DNA of 64,000 bases, from assembly GCF_964656455.1 (NCBI RefSeq), contig NC_135724.1, forward strand, positions 14,460,919 to 14,524,918, written 5' to 3'. Numbering within the stretch: the stretch's first letter is position 1; each line of letters opens with the position of its first letter. Positions 22,386-33,250 of this stretch are shown piece by piece. The notes under the pieces were generated by a model. The model did no database searches. It worked only from the letters and a program-made list of their open reading frames with translations, and was not told the origin of the DNA. A program made the translations under genes and the position numbers. This DNA comes from Halichoerus grypus. Taxonomy: Eukaryota > Chordata > Mammalia > Carnivora > Phocidae.

Positions 22386-23494
22386 CTTTTCTCTTTGCTG
22401 ATGTTCTTTCTGGAAAGGTGGGTGCAGCACAATGGTGAGCTCTACCTTCTCTCGGAGATGACTTTACGGTCTTAAGCAGTGGTGCTTCTCAGTCATTTCT
22501 ACACACACAGGATAAGCACACAGGGGTTTTAAGATAATTACAAATAAGCTGCATGTTTTACATCTGACAAATTACTTCCTATTGATTGATGTAGGGTGCC
22601 CCAAGGGGAAGGTGGGATGCCACAAATGATAAGTAAAGTGGCTACAACCAACTATTCAGACAGAAGAGTCTCTGGGGACAATTTGATACTCTACAAAGTG
22701 GTTTCATCTTTAGGAAGAGTTAAGATCAGCCCATCAAATATTTATGGGCCTTTTGCAGGGGCTGTTGCCCTTCAACTAGTTTATGGAGTCCATTATTAAA
22801 GTCCTGGAGGAAGACTATTGCCTTTGGAGGGGGTTCTGTGTAGAAAATGATCTTTAAGGACTCTTCAGCTTTGTGATTGAAAGAGTAGACTGACTTGGCC
22901 CCTGTGGCAGGCTGCACGTGGAAATTGTAAGAACTTTGTTTACAAAAGTGGTGTGGGGTATCAGGAAGGAAAGGAGGTTTAGAATAAACCCAGAAAAATC
23001 ACAAACTCGATCTCATCAAGTCAAGAAATACGGTAAAAAGGAAGATTTCATCATTTAAAGCTCAAAGGACGTGGGAATGACCATTGCAATCCCTTAATTT
23101 CAGAAAGTTTGGCAGAGGACAGATTCTGTCTAATGCCACAGCAGCAGCGTGGGCCCAAGAGGGGTCAGCCAAGACAGATGCAAACACCTAGCACTAGGGT
23201 CAGTGACAGAGCGACAGAGCTTAGCCAGCACATGTTGGATGCTCCCAGGAAGTGTGTCCATTCAGATTGCATTGAGCTGCAAGTAGCAGACCACCTAACT
23301 GATAGGACTTAAACAAGTAAGGGGTGTATTTGCCACATTTGTTACATGCAATGAAAGGTATGGAGGTAGACCATCGTGGACAAGGAAAGCAATTGTAAGT
23401 GTCTTCAAGGACTGACTTCTGTTTATCTTCTTCTTCCATCCTTAGCAAGTGGCTTTCATTTTTCATGATCTCCAGAGGGCTGCTGCACCCCACG
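22386..23494. other. single-copy DNA, includes one half of a duplicated 38-bp block
   Basis: No gene or named repeat recognised. Positions 23233-23270 match 40187-40224 at 37 of 38 bases (see findings). Confidence 0.45.
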
Positions 23495-23508
23495 TATCAT
23501 ACCTGTTT

Positions 23509-23714
23509 CTGTATTATTATTATTATTATTATTATTTATTAGAGAGCACTCTGGGGATTGAGAGGCAGAGGGAAGAAGAGAGAGAGAGAATCTTGAGCAG
23601 GCTCCATGCCCAGCACAGGGCACAATGTGGGGCTCAGTCTCATGACCCCAAGATCATGACCTGAACCAAAATCAAAAGACAAACACTCAACCAACTGAGC
23701 CACCCAGGTGCCCT
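23509..23714 (-). mobile_element. Can-SINE, minus strand, with (TTA)n tail
   Basis: Antisense SINEC whose tail has become a (tat)n microsatellite at 23512-23540. TSD tatcatacctgttt at 23495-23508 and 23717-23730. Confidence 0.95.
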
Positions 23715-24761
23715 GATATCATACCTGTTTTAGAGAAGAAAAGGAAGGATAATGGCCTAAGGAGCTCTGCTAGCAGAGTCTCTCCTTTTAAAAAAAATCT
23801 CCCCTGAAAGCTCTACTCAGTAACTTTTATTTGGCCCATCTGCTAGAACCATGGGACATAGCCACTGTTAGCCAAAAGCAAGCCTCTGAAATCTTTTCTT
23901 TCCAACCTCCTCAGTAAAGGAAGGCAAGGGGAAAAGGGTTGTGAATGGATTTTGGATTTCCAATCCACAGAGCTGCCATAGTAATATCTGGAACTCTGGG
24001 TATCCCTTGTCACTCTTGTTTGCATATCTCTGGCTGGGTTTTCAAAAGACTTCCTTTTTCTATGAGCAGGGAGCCAGTTGAAATGTTTTTATGGGCATCA
24101 GAGAATTGGGTAATTTGATGCTAATAATCAGCTGAAACATGTAATAAAAAATTTCATATCTGGTCACACCCATCTCAATGTCCACAAAAGATTTCTTACC
24201 TCTAACCCTGGATGCAATCATTTGAACAGTACAACCTTTAGTAATTTGTGCTTTCCTGCCTAGTGGCCAAGAGGAATGAACATAAATATTTTGTTGCCCA
24301 TAAGGGCCTGTCCACATAATGGAAGCTTCTAGCTGGTGCATGGCAGTGCTCAACCAATCTGTGATTGGTTCTCCTCTCTGACTTGCTTCTTTCCCAGGGT
24401 CACGAAGGCCAAGGCTAGTAAAGCAACCTGCTGGCATCTAACATTAAGATTCTGCAATGCTACTGCTTGGTTTCCATTAGAAGGCGAGATGTGCTCGTCA
24501 ATAAACCCAGTGTAAGCCCCTCACTTCACATCCTGGTAAAGTGCCTTTTTAGTTGTCTGCATCACCGTGTTGTCTGTCTTACCCGGGGAGCATTTGCTAA
24601 CTCACTTTGACCATGGCGGTGCTCGTTTTGCACAATCAAGGTAAATTGGAGGGAGCTCTTCTGGATGCTAAGATGGGAGGACAGAGAAAAGAGGCAGAAA
24701 TCTGATTTTTCCTTTGGGAGGGGCATGTGACAAGTCAGTCACTTGGCAATGGTGGCTGTGA

Positions 24762-24784
24762 TAGGAGGGAGGGAGGGAGGGAAG
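24762..24784. repeat. (GGGA)n simple repeat
   Basis: Five to six gggag units. Confidence 0.9.
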
Positions 24785-25059
24785 GAGGTTAGATGGGGGA
24801 GAGAGCTACATCTGTAAAGATTAGATACTCTGGCCTGATTCCCATTTAGGAAGATACCAAGTCTTTGAGGAAAATACCTATCTGGTCACTAAGCAAGCTT
24901 GTAGAGCATGTGTAATGAGACTGAAACCAAGTGTTCACTCAACATTTGGTCAAACTGCTTTGACACTTCATTGACAAGAAAAATAAAATGCTTAACCGAC
25001 CCAGTCCTATAAATGGAGGTGAATTTTGGAAAAAAAAAATTTCAAAAACGCTATTTAGA

Positions 25060-25250
25060 CAAAATATTACTTGTCTTGTGCCACCCAGCCTCTGGGAACT
25101 CTAATCCTTTAAAGGCTATTGATTTCCTTTTGTTTGATGTGGCAAGGCACGCTTTCTCATGACTCAATTAAAACACATTTTTTTCCAGTGGGCAACGGTC
25201 TTGATCACATTAACATTCATGAGATGGGCCTGTGTCCCACTTGTTTTTTT
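25060..25250. other. candidate conserved non-coding element
   Basis: Low-repeat block with 'cctttaaaggctattgattt', 'ctcatgactcaattaaaaca' and 'gatcacattaacattcatga'. Resembles enhancer-type sequence by motif density only. Confidence 0.3.
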
Positions 25251-25654
25251 TAATAAAAGACCTAGAATCCAGGGATATTATTCAGTCAAAGTGGCCCATC
25301 ACACTGGGACAACATTACTATTGCAATTCCATTAAAAGCACTAGCGTTTGGAAGGGAAGTAACAATAATAAAAAATTGTTGCTTTTAGGGAACAACTAGA
25401 AAGTGCTTATTGTGAATATCCTCTCTTGCCTGCTTAATCAAGAATAGAAGCAGACATGCTCCAGGCAGCTGGAGATGCTGCAGAGGTCCGCAAGGAATAA
25501 CCATGATGACAAGGCCAAAATCTTACTCCTAAAGGAAGGAGGTACCATGTTATTCTTCTATACTCTCTTCCAGAGCTTCCGTTCCCAGCTAGGAAGCCCC
25601 AACTCTCGGTTACACACTTGGATTCCTTCTCCTCTTCCTTTTTAGGATACCAAA

Positions 25655-25830
25655 TGAGCATTTGGCCAAGCATTGTACAAAGATGTCTTCTGCACTTGTT
25701 TTATTCTCACTACAAACTTAAGAAGCTACTACGCTTATTTTATAAATTGATGTCCATAAGTATCTCACTCAAAGTTATACTGCCAGTAAATGGTGGAAGC
25801 TAGAGTCCAAATCAGATCCTTGGGGGTCAC
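25655..25830 (-). repeat. MIR-type SINE, minus strand
   Basis: 'ttattctcactacaaactta', 'gcttattttataaattgatg', 'tactgccagtaaatggtgga' follow the antisense MIR core (cctcacaac...cccattttacagatg...cagctagtaagtgg). Confidence 0.65.
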
Positions 25831-26263
25831 AGAATGATAGAGAAATGCTCTTGAGCAGTGCTGTAGTAGCAGGAGCTAAGCAAGAGCAAGGGCGCTAGAA
25901 TCCCCTAGCAAGGGCATCTGAAGGTGAAGGGGGTTCACGTGATGGATGGCCATGTGACCACAGATTGGCGGGGCGCTCATGTACAGAGAGCACTGATCAA
26001 TGTCATGAAATAAACTTACACTTGCACTCCTCTTCCTGAAGGCTTATCATTATCTCTTTGGTTTTTACCCTGATGGAAGTTTTCACGGAGTCTTGCTCCC
26101 TGGAGTAGAGTTTTAACATGAGAAGAATAAGCTCTATACAAAAGTTTGCTTTTCAGCCAGAATGTGTACCAGGGAAAATATGATTTATTATACCTGTCTT
26201 CCCAGATCACTTCCTTGGCCATGCTGACAAGTGCCCCCTCTATCACGACCCCGTCTCAGTAAT
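25831..26263. other. single-copy non-coding DNA
   Basis: Nothing recognised. Confidence 0.4.
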
Positions 26264-26640
26264 GAGCCATTGTATTACCTCAGGCTGCCATAACAAAATG
26301 CTATAGACTGGGTGGCTTACACAATGGGAATTTATTTTCTCAGAGTTCTGGAAGCTGGAAAATCCAAGATCAAAATTCTGGCGGGCTTTGATTTCTGGCA
26401 AGAGCTCTTCCTGGCTTGCAGAAGGCCCCCTTCTTGCTATGTCCTCACATGGCGGAGAGAGGGAGCAAGTTCTCTGGTGCCTCTTCTTATAATCCTATCA
26501 TGGGGGCTCCACCCTCATGACCTCAACTAACCCTAATGACCTCCCAAAGGTCCCATCTCCAAATACTATTAACACTGGGGACTGGAACTTCGACCTTTAA
26601 ATTTTGAGGGTACATAAATATTCCGTTCTTAACAGTCCTC
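26264..26640 (-). mobile_element. MaLR (MLT1A-type) LTR, minus strand
   Basis: Clear antisense MLT1: 'ggctgccataacaaaatgct', 'agactgggtggcttacacaa', 'ctcttcctggcttgcagaag', 'tatgtcctcacatggcggag', 'ccaccctcatgacctcaact', ending 'gttcttaacag'. Confidence 0.9.
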
Positions 26641-26839
26641 AACAATGTCTTTCAGGCCTGATGCTTAGGGCACAACAAAATCCCTTATCCAGTGTAAGAA
26701 GCCCCAGTGAGTACAGCATGGCTATCAGGAGGCCAGCCCAGTTCTGCAAGATTGGGGCACATCCAGCTTCAGGGAAGAGGAATCTGACATAGACCTTCTC
26801 AAGGGCTGCCTACTTCTTCCGGATCCTCACACACAGCTG
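26641..26839. other. spacer between two MaLR LTRs
   Basis: Two hundred bases with no recognised repeat. Could be single-copy DNA between two independent LTRs or the remains of provirus interior. Confidence 0.4.
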
Positions 26840-27206
26840 CCTTCGTCAGTTCCAGCTGCTCTAACAAGAACAGCAGAGCTCAGGTGGCTTAAACAACAAA
26901 ACTTCATTTCTCACAGTTCTGGAGGCTAGAAAGTCCAAGATCAAGGTGCCAGCAGATTCAGTGTCTGGTAAGGACACATGTTTTGGTTCACAGATGTCCA
27001 TTGTCTTGCTGTGTCCTCACAATATGGAAAGAGTGAGAGAACTTACTGGAGTCTCTTTTATAAGGGCACTAATCCCAGCCATGAGGAATTCACCCTGGTG
27101 ACCTATCACCTCCCAAAGGTCCCACCTCCTGATACCATCACAATGGGGGAAAAGATGTCAACATGGGAATTTTAGAGGGACAAAAACATTCAGTTCATAA
27201 CAGCCT
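26840..27206 (-). mobile_element. MaLR (MLT1A/MST-type) LTR, minus strand
   Basis: 'caggtggcttaaacaacaaa', 'ctcacagttctggaggctag', 'gtccaagatcaaggtgccag', 'cacctcccaaaggtcccacc', ending 'gttcataacag'. Same orientation as the LTR 200 bp upstream. Confidence 0.9.
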
Positions 27207-29529
27207 CTTCCTATCTTAGGTCCTTCTCTGGGCATCTGATTTCTCCTGGTTCTCTGCTAAGCCCCAAGGAGAGTCCTACAAATGTCCTTCTTGCCAAGGA
27301 AGCAACATTCTTTATGTCCTGCTTGCATCCTGAGCTGGACTGAGCCCACCCCTGGCAGGCAGCAGAAGTGCTGAATGATAACGGTCCTGATTCCAATCCA
27401 CAGAAACTAGTTCATCCTGATGAGCCCTCCACCCATTCTTCAGTCCACAGCAACATTTTCCCCTGGGCTGCTTTTCCCTTGTTACTCGTCCTCCTCCTTG
27501 GGTCCCTGGGTTCATTTTATTATTCTTTGTCTTTCTCCCAGTCTCCTGACTAATGTTTCAACCATCATTAATGTGCTTACACCTACATATAATTCACATG
27601 AAGAAAACCTACATTGAGTAGACACTCAGGAAAGGCATAGAAAATGCGAGGCTTTTCATCCATCCTGTGCACGGATTTTTATTTAGAAGAGGCATTTTTT
27701 TTTTCTTAACCAAAGAACACTTAGTTACTGCATAATGAATAATTAAAAAGCCTCTTCTCGTGATCAGAGTCAGGAGTTTTCTATATTCAAGTTAATCCAG
27801 CTTCTCTGGCAAAGGAAAATCCTTATAAAGGATAATACCAATATAGCTTTTCTAGTTAATATGGAATCTCAATTTCTTTTATTGAGTGGTTCCGAAATGA
27901 TTATCCTTTCTCTTAACTGGGTAAATGAAAAATGTAGAGGGAACTACAGTAATGACCTTGGGGTTTTCTTGAGGCAAAGAGGCTTCACAGTGGCCACTTA
28001 TGTCTATGGTCATTTTGGTGTAATGTGACACAGTCCCTCAGTAATGAGGGAAGAGGACGTGAATAAGGGCAAAGGGAAACTTAGCCTGGAACATGGTGCT
28101 TTTGCTTAATTAAAAACACTGCTTTCTTACTTCTTTGAGAGTTCAAAGACCTAGGGTGATTTCCCCAAATGGTTTCAGCTAACCTGATGCAGAAGGAAAG
28201 ATGAGAATTAATGGCACCCTCACTGGAAAGTTTAAAGTCCAATTAGCTCTCAGCCTGGCTGAGTTTTGTTAATTCATCGATGGGATTCTGAGAAGGCGGG
28301 CAGGCCAAGCAGGCAGTAAAATCTAAGTTAGAATGAAGAGCACAGGGAAGAGCAACCAACCAAGGTGATTTGTTCCACATTTTGACCCACCTGGCACATA
28401 AGCCATTACCGATTTGTTACCTTGTTAACAGGCTCCATGAGAAACTTGGAATAGTGGCCCATTTCCACTTCAGATTAATTTTCTGTAACTTAGGATGCTG
28501 TAAGTAAATGGATTAAAGAACCATTTGATCTTCAAAAAGAGGTTTATGGTTGCTTTGATCATTAAGTACCCAGGGGACACAATGGATTATCATGGATAAT
28601 GGATTTGGAGAAGTAGGATATTAAAAATGAACCCTCCTCCCTGGCCATATAGAGATGGTGCTAAGAGGTTATACAGGGACCAGGTTAACTCTGTCATACA
28701 CTCGAATGAACAGTAGAGATAAGCAGAATAAACTCAGTCAACCCAAGGGAACCCACTTTTCTCACTCCTGAGAGAAAAATTGAGTCTTATTGGTGAAGCT
28801 TTGGAGTGTGACCACCCCCGCCCCCCATCTCAAGATAAATTCTTGGGAAAGTACCTTCGCAAGTACAAGTTCAGAGCTGAAAAAACACTCTAAGAAAAAT
28901 GGCCTTTGTTTGTTTACCAGAGGTTTACTTCTTCCCAGTGAATCTCTGTGACAAAATATCAACCCATGTTGAAGAGCTCCCATATAGAAGTCTCCCTGGG
29001 CTAGTTCTTCCATCTTCAATCTCGTCTGAGGCTACACTTAACTCTGCTTTCTCCATTTGGGAGAAATAGTTGGTGATGATGAAATGTCATGGAACAAGGA
29101 CAGTTTGGAGTGGGGGTGAATATGATACATATAGTAAATACATAGGGTATGGACGATTAACATGTATTATATGCCCTTTGGGTGATCTATGAAAGCCTAA
29201 TTAAGAAGCCAAAAAATATGGTTGATGCCAATATGCATCACCAGGTAATTTAAGGCAGAAGTGGAAACTCAGTAACTTACCAGGGCCAGTACAGTAACAA
29301 ATAAGGAAATTAGGCCAGGCATAAGTGCATACTTATTCACCCGGGGTGGGGGGGATATCTAGAGAGTATGCTTCTTCTAAGGGGTGAATGTTACATGGCT
29401 CTAGCTAAATGTTGCCAAGTAGAAATGTGAAGCCCAGTGTTCCCAGACTTCCCCATTTTTCCAAAGAAAGTAGAAATGTGGATTTTTTTTGAATGACTCC
29501 CCACTGAAATTTTCTACAGGCTGAATTTG
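27207..29529. other. single-copy DNA with conserved-element texture
   Basis: Over 2 kb without recognised repeats. Around 27700-28560 the sequence is AT-rich and motif-dense ('gcataatgaataattaaaaa', 'gttaatccagcttctctggc', 'tttgttaattcatcgatggg'). Confidence 0.4.
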
Positions 29530-29836
29530 TGAGGGCTTGAACTCACAATCCTGAGATCATGACCTGAGCTGAAATCAAGAGTTGGATTCTTGGGGCACCT
29601 GGGTGGCTCAGTCGGTTGGGTGTCTGCCTTTGGCTCGGGTAGTGATCCCAGCGTCCTGGGATTGAGCCCTGCATGGGGCTCCATGCTCAGCAGGGGACCT
29701 GCTTCTCCCTCTCCCTCTGCCTGACTGTCTGCCTGCTTGTGATCTCTCTCTCTCTCTCTCTGTCTGTCAAATAAATAAATAAAATCTTAAAAAAAAAAAG
29801 TTGGATTCTTAACCAACTGAGCCACCCAGGTGTCCC
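29530..29836 (-). mobile_element. older Can-SINE, minus strand, split by a younger SINE
   Basis: Antisense SINEC in two pieces, 29530-29591 ('aatcctgagatcatgacctg') and 29799-29836 ('ccaactgagccacccagg'), with the younger plus-strand copy between. Its body is truncated. Confidence 0.9.
29592..29798 (+). mobile_element. Can-SINE, plus strand, inside another SINE
   Basis: 'ggggcacctgggtggctcag' to 'caaataaataaataaaatc' plus poly(A). TSD agttggattctt at 29580-29591 and 29799-29810 lies within the host SINE. Confidence 0.97.
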
Positions 29837-30126
29837 ACAACCAACTGATTTTTGACGAAGGTGCAAAAGCCATATAATGGGAGGAAGGATAGCTTCTTCA
29901 CAAATGGTGCTAGAAAATTTGATCTTGATGACAAAAACAAAACAAAAAACAACCTAAACCTCAAACTTATACAAAAAGCAACTTAAAATAAATTATAGAT
30001 TTAAATATAAAGCATAAATTATAAAACTTGCAAAAGAAAACAGAAAATTTTGAGAACCTAGAGTTTTGTGGAAAGTTCATAGACAACACTAAACATATGA
30101 TCCATTAAAAAAAAATGGATAAATTT

Positions 30127-30294
30127 GGGGCACCTGGGTGGTTCAATGGGTTGAGCACCCAGCTCTTGATTTTGGCTCAGGTAATGATCTCAGGCTCCTA
30201 GGATAGAGCCCCGTGGACTCCCTTTGCCCACCCCACCCCCCGCCCCGTGCTCGTACACACATGTGCACGCATGCTCTCTCTCAAATCTTTTTTT
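30127..30294 (+). mobile_element. Can-SINE, plus strand, 17-bp TSD
   Basis: 'ggggcacctgggtggttcaa' onward with a C-rich body. TSD aaaaaatggataaattt at 30110-30126 and 30295-30311, inside L1. Confidence 0.96.
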
Positions 30295-30950
30295 AAAAAA
30301 TGGATAAATTTGACTATACCAAAATTAAGAACTTTTGCTCTGGGAGAGACCCTATTAAGAGGATGAACAGACAAACTACAGACTGGGAGAAAATATTTGC
30401 AAGCCACATATCTGACAAAGGTTTCCTATCTAAAATACATAAAGTACTTGAAAAATTCAATAGTAAAACAAATAATCCAACTAGAAAATAGGCAAAAGAC
30501 ATTTAGAGGTACTTCACCTAAGAAGATACACAGATGGCAAATACGCACATGAAAAGATGTTTCATCTCACAGGCCGCTAGGAAAATGCAAATTAAGAAAA
30601 TGATGAGATATCACTAGATATCTATTAAAAGAGTTAAAATAAAAAAATAATGACAATACCAAATGCTGGGTAGTTTGCAGAGAAATTGAATCTCTTATAC
30701 ATTGTTGGTGGGAATGTAAAACAGGACAGCCACTCTGGAAAATAGTTTGGCAGTAAAAAAAAAATCTAAACTACACTTTGCATACTTGAACATTTATCCC
30801 AGAGAAATGAAAGCTCATGTCCACACAAAAATCTGTACACAGTTCTTCAGCAGTTTTATTTATAATAGCCCAAACTGGAGACCTATAGTAGGTGAAGGGT
30901 TTGACTGTGCCACCATACCATGGAACACTAAGAAATAAAAAGGATCAAAC

Positions 30951-31072
30951 TGGGGCACCTGGCTGGCTCAGTCAGTAGAGCATGCAACTCTTGATCCCAG
31001 GGTTGTGAGTTTGAGCCCTATGTTGGGTATAGAGAATACTTAAAATCTTTAAAAAATAATAAAAATAAAAAG
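30951..31072 (+). mobile_element. Can-SINE, plus strand, short older form
   Basis: 'ggggcacctggctggctcag', 'gttgtgagtttgagccctat', then directly 'gaatacttaaaatc' and A-rich tail. Near-TSD aaataaaaagga on both sides, in L1. Same short form as the copy at 13998. Confidence 0.93.
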
Positions 31073-31095
31073 GAACTAACTGTTGTTAGATTCAC

Positions 31096-31572
31096 TGTGG
31101 TAGGCAGAATAATGTCCCTTCCAAAGATGTTTATGTCTTAAATCCCCAAACTGTGAATATGTTATTTTACATGGCAAAAGGGATTTTACAGATGTGATTA
31201 AGGATCTAGAGATGGGGAGATTAGTCTGGATTATCCTGTTGGTCCAATGTAATCACAGGGGCCCTTAAAAGAGAGAGGTCAGAGTGTCAGAGGAGGAGAA
31301 GTAATGACAGAAACAGAGTTTAGAGTGATGTGGGTCCAAGAGCCAAGAAATGCTGGTAGCTCTAGTTCCTGGAAAAAGTCAAGGAAACAGATTCTTCCTT
31401 AAAGCCTCTAGAGGGCATGGCGTGAAGCCCTGCTGACACCTTCATTCTAACCCAGTGAAACTGATTTTGGATTTCTGAACTTCAGAACTGTAAGAGATGG
31501 AATAAACTTCCATTCTGTAATAGATTTGTGGGGCTTTACGTTGCAAGTTTGTTCCAGGGCAGTAGGAAATGG
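31096..31572 (+). mobile_element. MaLR-type LTR, plus strand, inside L1
   Basis: Starts 'tgtggtaggcagaataatgt', continues 'catggcaaaagggattttac', 'ctggattatcctgttggtcc', 'gcctctagagggcatggcg', 'cttcagaactgtaagagatg'. L1 ORF2 sequence is interrupted on both sides of it. Confidence 0.9.
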
Positions 31573-32035
31573 ATTGGAATGGATCTCGAGGGCATTATGC
31601 TGAGTGAAAAAAAGCCAATCTCAAAAGGTCACATACTGTATGATTCCATTTACATAGCATTCTTAAAGTGGCAAAATTATAAAGATGGAGAGTAAATTAG
31701 AGGTCATTGGGGGTAAGGAATGATGGGGAGCAGCGGGTAGATGTGCCTACGAAGGGGAGGATGAGGGCGATCTTTGTGCTCATGGCATTGTTCTGTGTCT
31801 TGATCATGGTGGTGGTTACACACAACTACACTGGTGATAAAATGTTACAGAACTCTACATGGGAAGTGTGCCAATGTCAATTTCCTGGCTTTACTATTGT
31901 GCTATAGTTACATAAGAGGTAACCAAGGGGGGAACTGGATGAAGGGTACATAGAACCTCTCTGTACTATCTTTGCAACCATTTGTGAATCTATAATTATT
32001 CCAAAAAATTTTTAAAGCAAAAATAACAAAACCAT

Positions 32036-32394
32036 AGCTGATTCAAAACTTACAATGAAGTGTAATTTCTGAAGTTATCTTCTACTCTACGTATCTGCAT
32101 AGATATGCATACTAAAAGCTTTGCTGTTTGAAATCCATTGGCATTACTGTATAGACCTAGGAAACTCTAACAGGGTAATTTAATTCAGGAATACCAAATC
32201 TCAGTAACTTTCTTTCAGCAGTTCACTAGTGCTAGCTCATAACTGCTCATAAACACCTGAAAGAACGTTGTTGCATTTTTGGTTCAGCTTTGGCCCATCA
32301 AGGGGATCATTAAGAATCAGTAGGTTGAGGGATTTAAGCAAATCAAATAATGTCCACAGAGTACAGTCCCCTGGACTGAATTCTGAAGAACCTT
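32036..32394. other. single-copy non-coding DNA
   Basis: Nothing recognised. Confidence 0.4.
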
Positions 32395-32810
32395 GTATTC
32401 ATCAGCTCAGGCTGCCATAAAACACCATAGCCTGAATGGCTTAACAGGATTTATTTTTGTACTGTTTTCTGGAGGCTGGAAATACTACATCACGATGCCA
32501 GCCAGCATGGTTGGGTTCTGGGGGAGACTCTTCTCTTGGCTTGCAGATGGCCACCTTATCACTGTGTGCTCACACGGGAGAGAGAGCAGGAGAAAACGAG
32601 AGACGGAGAGGGAGCATGCCCAGACGCAGACACTTGCAAGCTTTCCGGTGTCTCTCCTTGTAAGGACACTAATCCCATTATGAGGGCTCCACCCTCATGA
32701 CCTCACCTAAACCCAATTACCTCCCAAAGGCCCCATCTCCAAATACCATCACATTGGCGGTTAGGCTTCAACATATGAATCTGGGGGACACAGTTCAGTC
32801 CACAGTAAAC
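32395..32810 (-). mobile_element. MaLR (MLT1-type) LTR, minus strand
   Basis: 'catcagctcaggctgccata', 'tctcttggcttgcagatggc', 'cttgtaaggacactaatccc', 'ccaccctcatgacctcacct', 'cacagttcagtccacagta'. Confidence 0.9.
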
Positions 32811-33084
32811 CCTGATGTGGATATTCCAGTTTGAAGGGACAGGAAAGGAACTAAGATCTGAATTCCCAAGAAGGTAAATGGTTTGGTGCTCATCACCCAA
32901 GGCAGTTTCTTGGGAGCTTGTTGGAAAAATAATCTATAAAGGGAAAATACTTTGTTGTGAGTGTAAAGTATTTTCAGGACAGCTATATATTTTCATGAGG
33001 ACTTAAAGAAATATTCATATCAAATGTGCACAGATTTTTTTTAATCTATTCTAATGAAAAGTATTTGATTTTAGACATGGGCTT
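32811..33084. other. single-copy non-coding DNA
   Basis: Nothing recognised. Confidence 0.4.
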
Positions 33085-33250
33085 AGATACTTGTTCTGTG
33101 CATCTTTGGTTGTGTGTTGCTTAACTGAGCTAATTTGTAAGAGGGAATAAGACCATGCATCTGATTGTTTGAAGTGTTAAATGAGATTATATATGAAATA
33201 CCTAGGGCGCTGTTGAACACATACTAACTGTAACAAATGTTAGTTCTCTT
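33085..33250 (+). repeat. MIR SINE
   Basis: 'gtaagagggaataagaccat', 'tttgaagtgttaaatgagat', 'cctagggcgctgttgaacac': MIR core with high divergence. Confidence 0.65.

Larger units (their letters stand above)
23731..25654. other. single-copy DNA, includes a possible conserved element
   Basis: No repeat recognised apart from (GGGA)n at 24762-24784. A 125-codon minus-strand frame occupies 24060-24437. The AT-rich block 25060-25250 has conserved-element texture. Confidence 0.45.
29837..32035 (+). mobile_element. L1 LINE relic in four pieces
   Basis: One L1 3' region (late ORF2 and 3' UTR) runs through 29837-30126, 30295-30950, about 31072-31095 and about 31573-32035. Landmarks: 'gggaggaaggatagcttctt', 'tactcagactgggag'-type segment at 30377-30402, 'cattgttggtgggaatgtaa', 'gggcattatgctgagtgaaa', 'ttgatcatggtggtggttac'. 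Two Can-SINEs and one LTR are inserted. Frames are broken throughout. Confidence 0.92.
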
